Origin: Solenopsis invicta
Taxonomy: Eukaryota > Arthropoda > Insecta > Hymenoptera > Formicidae
DNA length: 64,000 nucleotides
Reading direction: 5' to 3'
Assembly (NCBI RefSeq): GCF_016802725.1
Contig: NC_052666.1
Location: 13,394,375 to 13,458,374, forward strand
Shown here one piece after another: positions 20,971-30,049 of this stretch. Below the pieces are notes generated by a model that was not told where the DNA came from, searched no databases, and worked only from the letters and a program-made list of their open reading frames with translations. The stretch's first letter is position 1. Each line of letters opens with the position of its first letter. Both the position numbers and the translations under genes were made by a program.

Positions 20971-22768
20971 TTGGAAATATTCGACAAATCGATCAAAAAA
21001 GGAAAGAGAAGCTTCTCAGAAGCTTGGCTTTCTGGTGATCGATATAAATTTTGGATACGCGAAGTTCCGTCCGACAGTTCTCTCTACCATTGCACTATAT
21101 GCAATAAAAATTTGTCATGCAATTCAGCACATGTTTCAAGACATGCAGATTCTGTGGGCCATAAAAATAAACTTAAAAGAAATTTATTAGATAACAATAA
21201 TGATAAATTACAACCAACGTGTAGAACATTTCAGCCAAAATGGTTAGAAATTGATGAATATAAATGTTGGTTACGCGAAGTGGCACACGATAAAAGTTTA
21301 TTTTTATGTTCAATTTGCGATATATATGGAAGTATATCAGTTGGATGATCGCATATTGAACGACACGCAGAATCAAAAACTCATTTAAATAAATGTAAAA
21401 ATTTTAAAAAGAATAAATCCGATAAAGAATCATGTATATTAAATAATGAATTACCATTCGAACAACGTATGTACAAAAAAAGCTGAAATGAAATATGCAG
21501 CATTAATCACTAATCTAAATATTCCTTTTTATAATGCAAAACACATTCTCGAATTTTTCCAAAAGTTATCAGATGATCCTCATGTGTTGAAAAAAATGAC
21601 AATGGGTCGTACAAAATGCAAAAATGTTGTTACAATTGCACTATACCCAATGATGAGAGAATGTGTCGTGAACAGCATTCAGAATCAGAAATTTAGCATA
21701 TATATAGATAAAACGTCTGACATTACAAATGAGAAATGGATGACTTTCCTCGTAAGATACGTAGATTTTGAAACATTAGATGTTCGTACGCAACTAGTAA
21801 AATTAATTGATATAGATGCCAAAGATTCCAGTGCGGAAAAGTTAACTAACGCATTCAAATGTGAAATGTGGCGATTAAAAATACCATTTTTAAATATTGT
21901 TGCCTTGTCATGCGACAATGCGTCTGTCATGACTGGGAAACAGAAATCGTTCAAAAAAAAATTGGAAGAATTGTGTCCAAATTTATTAACATTTTCGTGT
22001 CCTTGCCATTCCGCAGCATTAGCAGCTTGTACTGCATGTAAAATGATACCCGATTATTGCGACGATTTTATAAAAGGAATTGCTAAATATGTTAACAGTA
22101 GTCCAAAACGTACGGGTATTTTCCGCGAATTTTGTCTGAACTTTGAAAATAAATATATAAAATTAAAAAAAATTTGTGAAATACGCTGGCTTTCCCATTA
22201 TCAATGCGTAGATAGACTTTTGAAATCTTGGCATACAATTGAACTTTTCCTAGTTGAACAAATTTTCAGTGAGAAAAGTAAAACTGGAAAAGAATTATTA
22301 GCCATAATGAACAAAGTAGACGCAAAAGCTTATTTTTTATTTTTTAAATATATTTTACATGAATTTAATGCTTTCAATGCATTCTTTCAAGCAGTAGAGA
22401 CGCGAATACATGTATTGCAATCAAAATCGATCCAATTTCTTTTTAAAATATGTAAAAATTTTTTGATAGATGAACTTATGAAATCTTTTACAGAAAACCT
22501 TATGAACATAATATTTTCTGAAAAAGAAAATCATAAAGTTTTTGATGAAATAACTTTTGGACTTGATTGCGATGAGTACCTTACCGAAATAACAATGTAG
22601 GATCACGAAGACGATGTTGCAACAGTTTGTAAGAACTGTTAGTCGTTTTATGTGACTGTTGCAGAAGAAATTCGGAAAAGGCTACCAGTAAACAATATAT
22701 TTTTATCAAAGTTAAATGTCTTGAAACCATATGTAACTTTATTTAATACAGATAGAGAAACACATGTA
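20971..22768 (+). pseudogene. hAT transposase with two N-terminal zinc fingers, copy 1
   Basis: From ATG 20971, two tandem finger units are visible. Each has a WL-x4-Y-x2-W(I/L)REV-x2-D lead, then CxxC and a histidine pair (CTICNKNLS...RHADSVGH; CSICD...RHAESKTH). A TGA at 21346-21348 interrupts the second finger, and a frameshift near 21480 joins the catalytic region. That region contains FSIYIDKTSDITNEKWMTF, VALSCDNASVMTGKQKS and EIRWLSHYQC, the RNase-H-like hAT core (DUF4371-type). TAG codons near 22598 and 22636 break the C-terminal dimerisation part (VAEEIRKRLPVNNIFLSKLN). It is a clear hAT transposase fossil. Confidence 0.85.
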
Positions 22769-22773
22769 ATAAT

Positions 22774-22928
22774 CAGCGCTAATGCCAAAATATCAAATTA
22801 CAGCGCTAATAACCGATATATCAAAATTCAAGCGCTAATAACAGCTGATATTTGTCAGCGCTAAAGAGCAGCCGATATATGTACGGCGCTAATGAGCAGC
22901 CGATATATGTAGAGCGCTAATAAGCAGC
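22774..22928. repeat. Six-unit AGCGCTAA subterminal array (about 28-bp period)
   Basis: Units start at about 22775, 22802, 22831, 22857, 22886 and 22913, with the form AGCGCTAATgAGCAGCCGATATAT. AGCGCT is itself a palindrome. The array sits just past the hAT transposase C-terminus, which suits transposase binding. The same units occur at 2057-2140 beside a different transposase. Confidence 0.75.
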
Positions 22929-23014
22929 CGTAATATATTTTTTTTATCCACCTTCGAGTACCTGTAAAAAAAAAGAAAAAATTTACATTTAAGTATTATA
23001 TTACAATATATGTA

Positions 23015-23220
23015 CACCCACGGTAATTAATTCTGTTTTTTTGAAAATTTTCCAAATTAAAAAGTTACCATCTCTCTATATACTCGCAGTTCATGATTAA
23101 TTAATGTAACGACTAAAGCTTATTGGTCGTTACGTTAATCATGAACTGCAAGTATACAGAAAAACGGTAACTTCTCAGTTTGGAAAATTTTCTGAGGGAC
23201 AGAATTAATTACCGTGGGGG
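23015..23220. mobile_element. Palindromic MITE with TA target duplication
   Basis: TA at 23013-23014 and 23221-23222 flank a 206-bp unit. Termini CACCCACGGTAATTAATTC and GAATTAATTACCGTGGGGG are inverted, and the arms pair nearly end to end around CTAAAGCTTATTGG. The TA duplication suggests Tc1/mariner-type mobilisation. It interrupts the element end that continues at 23223. A related half-copy is at 46739-46860. Confidence 0.85.
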
Positions 23221-23222
23221 TA

Positions 23223-23481
23223 CAACCAAAGTGTACTAAAAAGTAATTATAAGACAAGACATATACAACAGGGGGTACAAACTCCCATTTGGAAGAACAC
23301 TTTCGTAGCGCCGCCTGGCTCTGTACATCCTAAAATACCGAACTGGTCATGTGACGAGAGTGGAAGGAATCACGTGGAAATGAATGCCATAAGTCGTTAT
23401 TAAATAAGTATAAAAGTACGAAGAATAATCAGAAACGAAATGTGAATCACGAAATTTTTAATATAACCATTTTAATAACTT
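23223..23481. other. No recognised gene
   Basis: The first part continues the repeat interrupted by the MITE (compare 2240-2280). The rest, including a segment near 23320-23400, shows no repeat partner or coding potential I can support. Confidence 0.3.
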
Positions 23482-23699
23482 ATATAAAATATCTTAGATC
23501 GTTAAGTAATACTGCTATTAGGATCCGGCACTTCTTCATTGTACATATCAATGAGTGAGTTCAAACAGGCAAAGCGACTAGGAAAATGGCAGAAGCAGAA
23601 GAAAGACATCCATCGGCTGCCGTCATACTCCAAGTAGCTTAGAGGCTGTACGAAACCGTCAGTATCCCGCTGAACAAACGCGAAACTGGAAAAAATCGC

Positions 23700-24590
23700 G
23701 AGATAAGAAATGTACAAATTACCGAGACAATTTTAAACGTTTTCGAGCAGAATCTCGAAACGAGTATTCGGGTCGTTGCTCGAGAACACGATTTGTCGAC
23801 TTCAACGATACAAAGAATACTGCAAAAAGAAAGTTTGCATCCTTTTCACTACATACGCGTGCAACATTTGCGCCCAAAAGATTATGTAGTAAGAACATTC
23901 TGCGAAAATTTTTTCAGAAAATTAGATCAAGATCCAAGATTTTCTTCTCGTGTGATATTCAGCGATGAATCGCTATTCACATGTGTAGGTATTTATAATT
24001 GACACAATATGTATTTGTGAAGAGAAGAAAATTCCAGAGCCACGCGACTCAGAAACTTTAAAGTTTGCTAGAAGATAAATCTGTGGGCTGAAATCATGGG
24101 AAATTAAATGTTAGATCCGGTTGTTCTTCAAGATATTTTAACTGCTAAAAGATACGTTCAATTATTAACGGAAAATTCGTCAAATTTCTTAGAAAACGTG
24201 CCATTATTGGAGAGAAACAAAATTGTATTTCAACAACAAGTACCGGGCCACACAACGCCAAGATAGTGACAAATTATTTGAACAAACATTTTCCTGAACG
24301 ATGGATGAGCCGGTATAATCCAACAATGGATGGACCGGTATAGTCCAATACGTTGGCCCGCAAGATCACCAGATCTCAATCTCTTGGACTTTTTTTATAG
24401 GAATACTGTAAGGAAGAAATTTGTAAAACGATTTTAGAAGATGTCGATGAGTTGGATACAAAATTGCGACATGCTATTTGGGCAATAGAAGAAGATGTAA
24501 TGGAGGACATCCAGACGAATTTATTAAAACGTATGAGAGCTTGCGTTCAAATGGACGACAATCACTTTGAGCACCTGCTTTAATTATTTT
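23700..24590 (+). pseudogene. IS630/Tc1/mariner-type transposase remnant
   Basis: The open part (about 23715-24000) has ETSIRVVAREHDLSTSTIQRILQ (helix-turn-helix), LHPFHYIRVQHLRPKDY and FSDESLFTCVGIYN, which holds the first catalytic aspartate. After a TGA at 24000 the similarity continues through stops and frameshifts: NLWAEIMGN, FQQQVPGHTTP and WPARSPDLNLLDFF (third catalytic position). The pattern is the insect family with WPARSPDLTPLDFFLWG. It is inactive. Confidence 0.75.
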
Positions 24591-24610
24591 ACTTTTCAAA
24601 TTCTTTTTAA

Positions 24611-24735
24611 GTGTCCGAAGATAACTCGCTTTTTTTAGAGCGACGAAAGACAATCCGCTCTTTTCGGAGCGACCAAAGTTAATCCGCTCCTTTCAGAACG
24701 ACCAAAATCAATCCGCTCTTTTCAGAGCGATCAAC
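24611..24735. repeat. About 32-bp tandem repeat, four units
   Basis: Units of the form TTTTCAGAGCGACCAAAATCAATCCGCTC repeat about four times (GAGCGACGAAAGACAATCCGC, GAGCGACCAAAGTTAATCCGC, GAACGACCAAAATCAATCCGC, GAGCGATCAAC). Isolated copies of CTCTTTTCGAGCGA are near 17250, 17291 and 61893. Confidence 0.75.
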
Positions 24736-24857
24736 ATGTTTGTACATGGAATATCTTATGTTTGCAGAAACACAAAAAAAGCGAAGAGAGTAATCGAAAT
24801 ATTTGGATTGACTGACATCCTGTCAATGTGATTTAATATCACAATAAAATATAATTG

Positions 24858-25003
24858 GGCAAGTTCAAGTCGACACGGCGGCTAGATCTGCTCGCTAATA
24901 TTTTTTTTAATTAACGTTTAATTAACGTTTATTTTTACCTGTGGATCCAATCACGTTAAATCGCTTGACAAACAAGCCCAGCCGCTTTGACTGTTTGAAC
25001 TTA
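24858..25003. repeat. Imperfect fold-back around ACCTGTGGATCCAA
   Basis: AAGTTCAAGTCGACACGGCGGCT at the left pairs with AGCCGCTTTGACTGTTTGAACTT at the right. The centre TTACCTGTGGATCCAA also lies at the centre of the MITE at 35422-36180, so the two may be related. Confidence 0.5.
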
Positions 25004-25193
25004 GTCATTGATACGTATATACAGTAAAGAATGTCGGATCCTAATAGCAGTATTACTTGATCTAATTTATATCAGGTCGATAAATCAGGTGGGATCATAT
25101 TACTGGAACACGGCGAGCTCGTGCTTTCACTGTAACCTATGCAATTATTGTGTTCAAATAGTTTCCGCGTCGAGTAAATGTGTAATACTGTGT

Positions 25194-25195
<2 letters not shown>

Positions 25196-25252
<57 letters not shown>
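25196..25252. repeat. (CT)n microsatellite
   Basis: A pure CT run of about 50 bases ends in GTGTGTGT. The arginine/glutamate frames over it are artefacts. Confidence 0.95.
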
Positions 25253-25253
<1 letters not shown>

Positions 25254-25277
25254 TCTCTCTTAAAATAATTTCAACAT

Positions 25278-26461
25278 TGTAACAAACCGTCTTTCGATCC
25301 CCTTCCCCCCCCCTGGACCGCCTAATCATCCGAGCCGACCGGCCCAATACCCGCCGGACGGCAATTAACGGCGCACAGCGCCTAATAAGCGACACACGAT
25401 ATCGGAGCGAACGAGCAATCGCTCCCGCGCGCACGCGCTCTCGCGCGCACGCTCTCGTTCCCGCGCCGTCCGCAGCCACGCTCTACGCGCGTGGTCCGAA
25501 GCGAGAGACTCGAGATCGAGTGGCGGGGAATAGCGGGGATGCTGCCGCCGTAACACGCCGCACATCCCCTCGCCTCGATTCTCGGGTATATAAGGCGACG
25601 TTCGCCGAAGGCCGAGACCTTATCCGTTTCTGGCCGGTCCGCCGACTAGAACCTCTAAGTTGCTACTGAGATCGAGCGCTTAGGTCTCCGCTAAGTCATT
25701 TAGCTCGCAATCGCTTCCGCCTCCGATCCTGGCTCCGCTTCCAGACTGGCCGAACTGGGTCGAGAAGAATTTAGGCCCTGTCAAGGCACTTGACGGAAAG
25801 GCGACTTCCATCCTCCTAAGCCTCCCGAGTCCAACGCCACCTCACGTACGGGGGTATGGTGCTTCGTGCCTCCATCAAGCGCACTTGGCGTGAGAGAGTG
25901 TCCTCCGGCGATCACTCGCGGTATTAACCGCCTCGCGACGGGCCGCGCGACAAACCGAAGTCAACGCACAGATCCGTGTACGCGCCGCGCCCCGCTTACC
26001 GCACCGCGCACCGCGTCTCACACAAGTGTCACGGCCACAACAACAAGGCCGCCGGGGTTCCGAGAAAAGTATCCGACACAATTCCGCGAACCGCGTCTCG
26101 CGCGGCAGGTGCGCTCGATGAATAGCTTGTAAATAGATTTCCGTATCGCGTTCACCGAGCATGTAAATAGATTTCCGAAGTTCTGTGTCACGTCCGTTCG
26201 CGCGTCTTTATTACTAGTTAAGCTCCGCGTTTCGATCACCGCCCGATAGCGTCTCCGGATTTCCGAATTGTGTCACCGCCGAAAGTACTGCGTACTACCG
26301 ACAATACACGTACCGGGCTTGTGTAAATCTCACCGCGTCTTAAGTGTGAAATAAACGTTCTCTGTTACATATCAATTTAAAACACGTCTAGTTCCTCCAG
26401 GCGACCTTTCGCGCCCGTTTCCGCACCGCCCACCGTCCGTGCGCGAAGTACGGTCGTTACA
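25278..26461 (+). mobile_element. Solo LTR, family B, target duplication ACAT
   Basis: A 1184-bp unit TGTAACAAACC...GGTCGTTACA is flanked by ACAT at 25274-25277 and 26462-26465. GGGTATATAAGG near 25587 is a TATA box, and AAATAAACG near 26349 is a poly(A) signal, so the orientation is plus. A hairpin GGCGA-CGT-TCGCC follows the TATA box at once. Its 3' part (CACGTCTAGTTC...GGCGACC) resembles the LTR at 50186. GC-rich frames over it are not genes. Confidence 0.88.
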
Positions 26462-26465
26462 ACAT

Positions 26466-27259
26466 TGTAGACGCCGCTTAAACGATAATGATTAATAGTC
26501 ATAAAAATAATTTCGTTCGTAAATGCCTCGAGTGCGTGAATAAATGTATCAGAAGACCGTTTGTCATTAGAAAGAAATCAGCTGATGGCCACTAGTACTC
26601 GACGTAAGCGCCCGCATCGGACGGTGAGCACGCCGCCCCTACCTTCCGCATGCGGTCTGTTATTCGCCAACTATTTTTGCTTTTAGTTTAAAAACTAATA
26701 TAAAGAAGTTATTTTTCATTGAGTACTTTCCAAGTTATAAGGCTTGAAAGCTACAGTACACTGTAGTATTCAAACCTCATAACTCGCAAAGTATCCTATT
26801 ATTACATATACAACATTTTTACATTTAGTATAATTTTTACAAGCGAAATATACTCACAGAATCAAAAATTGATGAGTAATACGTATTTCTTTAGACAAAG
26901 TATACATGAAATTAAAATGTAAATTGATCTACGAAGGAGGAGTCAAACTCGCTGCCGTCGGAACTATTGTACAGAAAAGTAAATAAATTAAACTTACGTA
27001 AAGAGACGATCACTCCTCGCTGCGCGTTCATTAAGTGCAAGACTTTAATGCGTCTATCAAAATAGAAAACAAATAAATATTTATAACTCTTATTTCTAAC
27101 TACTACAGTCTGATGTTATTAAAAATTTTATTTATTTTTGAGATATTAAAATATAATTATCCATTACTTGAAAGAAATTAGCCCCCATTTTTACAACTAA
27201 CGAATTCTAATAAAGATACTAAAGTTTGTGCAATATTGTATCTGAATATTAAAATAGAC
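26466..27259. other. No recognised gene; small hairpin at 26727-26798
   Basis: Mostly AT-rich with one CG-rich patch near 26600-26650. ACTTTCCAAGTTATAAGG...AGCTACAGT pairs with ACTGTAGTATTCAAACCTCATAACTCGCAAAGT as an imperfect 35-bp hairpin. Nothing else could be assigned. Confidence 0.4.
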
Positions 27260-27908
27260 TACCACAACACAATATAATTTGGAGTACATTGAAGGATTAA
27301 AAATCAAAATGATGGGCAAAATATCCGTGCAAAAGGGTCATGAACAACAGTAAAGTGCCCTCAATATCGCTGCAATTTAGAAGCCAAAGGTTGTGAGATC
27401 TTGTACTGTAGTAGCACAAAACACAACTCAAATATACAATATAAAGACCATCGAAGGATCAGAAATTAAAATGATGGGCAAAATGTCCATGCGTTAAAGA
27501 GCGCAAACAAGAGTAAAATGCCCTCAATATCGCTATGATTTAAAAGCAGAAGATTGTAAAACATTGTGCTACCTATGTTAGCACAATTGAAATATACAGT
27601 TTGGAGTGCGTCAAAGCATTACAAATCGAAATAATAAGCAAAATGTTCGTGTGATAAGAGTCGTGAGCAAGAATAAAGTACCCTTAATATCGCGATAATT
27701 TCGAAGAATCCGTAGAATTTGCTGATTTGTACGGTGCTAGCACAACTCAAATATACAAAATGGAGTTTATCGGAAGATTAGAAATTAAAATAATGGGCAA
27801 AACGTCCGTGCAGAAGGGGCGCGAGCAAGAGTAAAGTGCCCTCAATATCGCTGCGATTTATAAGCCGAAGGTTGCAAGACCTTGTACTGTGTTAACACAA
27901 CTCACATA

Positions 27909-29225
27909 CCCTATGATCAGAAAGTACCGGCAATTTTTTATTTAAAAGTACCGCGCATGCGGGAACCGGTTTATTTTTTTTTCTTATGTTGGTACGACCT
28001 TAAGACGCACATCTGTCAGGTTTTAGTGCCATCCGATCATTAGTGTCTGCCTGGCGTTTGTTTACATCAGTCAACTTTTTTCATTTTGCCGCATTTTACC
28101 ACGAATAATTTTGTTGAACAAAGAGTTTGTTTGAAATTTTGTGTTGCGAACGAAATTTCGTGTGATGATGCACTGAAAATGTTGCAAAAAGCATTTTGCA
28201 AATTTGCTCTATCAAAAACAAGAGCATACGAGTGGTATAAAGACTTTAAAAGTGGTCGTACAGTGGTGGAAGATTTCCCTCGTTCCGGACGTCCATCGAC
28301 GTCGAACACCGATGAAAACGTGAAGAAAGTGAAAAAAATGGTGCTTGAAAATCGTCATACCAGCTTAAGAGAGATGTCTAGTGAACTTGGCATTGCATAT
28401 GGAACGGCACAGCATATTGTGGTTGATGTTTTGGGTATGAGACGCGTGGCAGCCAGGTTCGTTCCGAAGGATCTGAATTTCTTGCAAAAACACCACCGAA
28501 AGACAGTTGCTGAAGAGATGATTTCTGAAGCCCAAAGTGATCCAACCTTCACGAAACGGATAATTACGGGCGACGAGACATGGGTCTATGAATTTGACAT
28601 GGAAACAAAGCAACAATCGTCCGAGTGGCGCTTCGAAGACGAGCCGAAACCGAAAAAACCGCGTCAAAGCCGCTCAAAAGTGAAGGTGATGTTGACTGTT
28701 TACTTCGATTGCCAAGGCGTTGTGCACTATGAGTACCTTCCACCGGGCCAGACAGTCAACAAAGAATATTATTTATCCGTTTTGAAGCGTTTGAGAAATG
28801 CTGTACGTCGCAAACGGCCGGAAATGTGGGCCGACAATTCTTGGATTTTGCATGATGATAACGCACCATCGCACCGAGCCCGAATTGTACTGAATTATTT
28901 GACCAAACATCAAGTAAATACCATCAAGCAAGCACCGTATTCACCTGATATGGCCCCGTGCGACTTTTTTTTGTTCCCCAAGTTGAAGTTGCCACTTCGT
29001 GGAAAGAGATTTCAGTCGATCGAGGAGATCAAAGAGAATGCGACGAGGGAACTAAAGGCTATTCCTTCGTCGGCCTACCAGGGATGCATGGAGGACTGGG
29101 TCAAGCGTTGGCACATGTGTGTTGCTTCAGATGGATCATATTTTGAAGGAGATAAAATAAATTTGCCTGAAATTTAACTCTATTTTGTTTTATTTAAAAA
29201 TTCCCGGTACTTTCTGATCATAGGG
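27909..29225 (+). mobile_element. Complete mariner element with TA target duplication
   Basis: TA at 27907-27908 and 29226-29227 flank termini CCCTATGATCAGAAAGTACC and GGTACTTTCTGATCATAGGG. The 1317-bp length is normal for mariner. It holds one uninterrupted transposase gene and is inserted in the 160-bp tandem repeat. Matched termini and an intact gene suggest recent activity. Confidence 0.95.
28086..29177 (+). CDS. Mariner transposase, full length
   Basis: A 363-codon uninterrupted frame. The N-terminal helix-turn-helix region includes TRAYEWYKDFKSGR and EDFPRSGRPST, typical of mariner DNA binding. The catalytic aspartates are D163 (TGDETWV), D258 (LHDDNAPSH) and D293 (YSPDMAPCDFF), with 34 residues between the last two, the DD34D signature. 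The linker motif usually written WVPHEL reads FVPKDL. The protein would bind the terminal repeats, excise the element and insert it at TA. The annotated ATG (MPHFTTN) may be a few codons off, but length fits the 340-360 residue family range. Confidence 0.93.
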   Translation: MPHFTTNNFVEQRVCLKFCVANEISCDDALKMLQKAFCKFALSKTRAYEWYKDFKSGRTVVEDFPRSGRPSTSNTDENVKKVKKMVLENRHTSLREMSSELGIAYGTAQHIVVDVLGMRRVAARFVPKDLNFLQKHHRKTVAEEMISEAQSDPTFTKRIITGDETWVYEFDMETKQQSSEWRFEDEPKPKKPRQSRSKVKVMLTVYFDCQGVVHYEYLPPGQTVNKEYYLSVLKRLRNAVRRKRPEMWADNSWILHDDNAPSHRARIVLNYLTKHQVNTIKQAPYSPDMAPCDFFLFPKLKLPLRGKRFQSIEEIKENATRELKAIPSSAYQGCMEDWVKRWHMCVASDGSYFEGDKINLPEI

Positions 29226-29664
29226 TATACAATTTGGAGTTCGTCAAAGCATTATAAATCGAAATAATAAGTAAAATGTTTGTGCAAAGAGAGTCACGAG
29301 TAAGAATAAAGTACACTTAATATCACGATGATTTTGAACATGTAAGATTTGCTGATTTGTCTTGTGCTAGCACAATTCAAATATACAATATGGAGTTCAT
29401 CAAAGGAGTAGAAATTAAAATAATGCTAGCACAACTCAAATATACAATATGGAGTTTATCGAAGAATTAGAAATCAAAATGATGGGCAAAAGGTCCGTGC
29501 GGAAAGAGCGCAAACAAGAGTGCCTTCAATATCACTGCAATTTAGAATCTAAAGGCTGTACTAACTTGTGCTATGCTAGCAATACTCAGATATATAATTT
29601 GGAACACGTCAAAGAATTATTAATGTCAAAACAGAAAATGGTTAGTCTTATACAACAATGTTAA

Positions 29665-30049
29665 ATTAAAATGGGAGTCTAACTTTTTTCGAGCTAATCA
29701 ATTTTTGTAAATCCACCATTTTAAATTATTAATCTTTATTAAAAAATCTAAAATAGAAATTGATAAAATGATAAAAATGACATTTGTATTGTAAAGCATG
29801 CATTTTACCCATTATAAAAAAACGGCTTGTTTTCGAAATGATACATATTAAAGACCATAAATCTCATGAAAGACACTAAGTCATTAGACAATTATATCTC
29901 AACATCCTTGAGATGCTAGCAAGATAATGGCAACAAACTTTATGTACAATAACATAAACATGACTAAATATAACTAGTATAAGACAAAATAATTTCAAAA
30001 ATTCTAACAACTCTTTCAAAGGAATATTTGTGTTTTGTTTTGTAAGTAC
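29665..30049. other. AT-rich spacer, nothing recognised
   Basis: No open frame or repeat partner was seen. It may include the decayed 5' part of the Copia remnant that follows. Confidence 0.35.

Larger units (their letters stand above)
16551..23014. mobile_element. Two-gene hAT-like element, copy 1
   Basis: From about 16570 this region aligns with 52190-52307 joined to 61200-64000, the LTR insertions apart. It carries a spliced polyQ/RG-rich gene on minus (20488-17690) and a zinc-finger hAT transposase on plus (20971-22768), with their 5' ends facing each other. A 28-bp subterminal array closes the right side. Solo LTR A copy 2 sits in intron 1 of the minus gene. Terminal inverted repeats and target duplications were not located, so the limits are approximate. 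Confidence 0.65.
23482..25071 (+). mobile_element. Decayed Tc1/mariner-superfamily transposon
   Basis: TATAAAATATCTTAGATCG...AGTAATACTGCTATTAGGATCCG at 23482-23527 is mirrored by CGGATCCTAATAGCAGTATTACTT...TTTATA at about 25035-25071. These are inverted termini of roughly 37-46 bp with small indels. The transposase remnant lies between them on plus. A 32-bp tandem array (24611-24735) and a fold-back (24858-25003) are also inside. Confidence 0.7.
27260..29660. repeat. Tandem repeat of about 160 bp, alternating two subtypes
   Basis: Equivalent points fall at 27291, 27453, 27612, 27772, 29245, 29401, 29461 and 29610. Allowing for the mariner insertion, the spacing is 149-162 bp, plus one shortened 60-bp unit. 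One subtype has GATGGGCAAAATGTCCGTGC and GTGCCCTCAATATCGCTGC. The other has GTAAAATGTTYGTG and GTACCCTTAATATCGCGAT. They partly alternate, suggesting a dimer of about 320 bp. The last units keep a frame that reads through (29449-29664). Confidence 0.85.

Noticed and set aside
22774..22928. CRISPR array
   Set aside because: The 28-bp units are contiguous and diverged with no unique spacers, in a eukaryotic transposon context. They are subterminal repeats.
25072..25479. 135-codon ORF on minus over (CT)n and LTR
   Set aside because: The Arg/Glu repeat is the CT microsatellite read on the other strand, and the rest is LTR.
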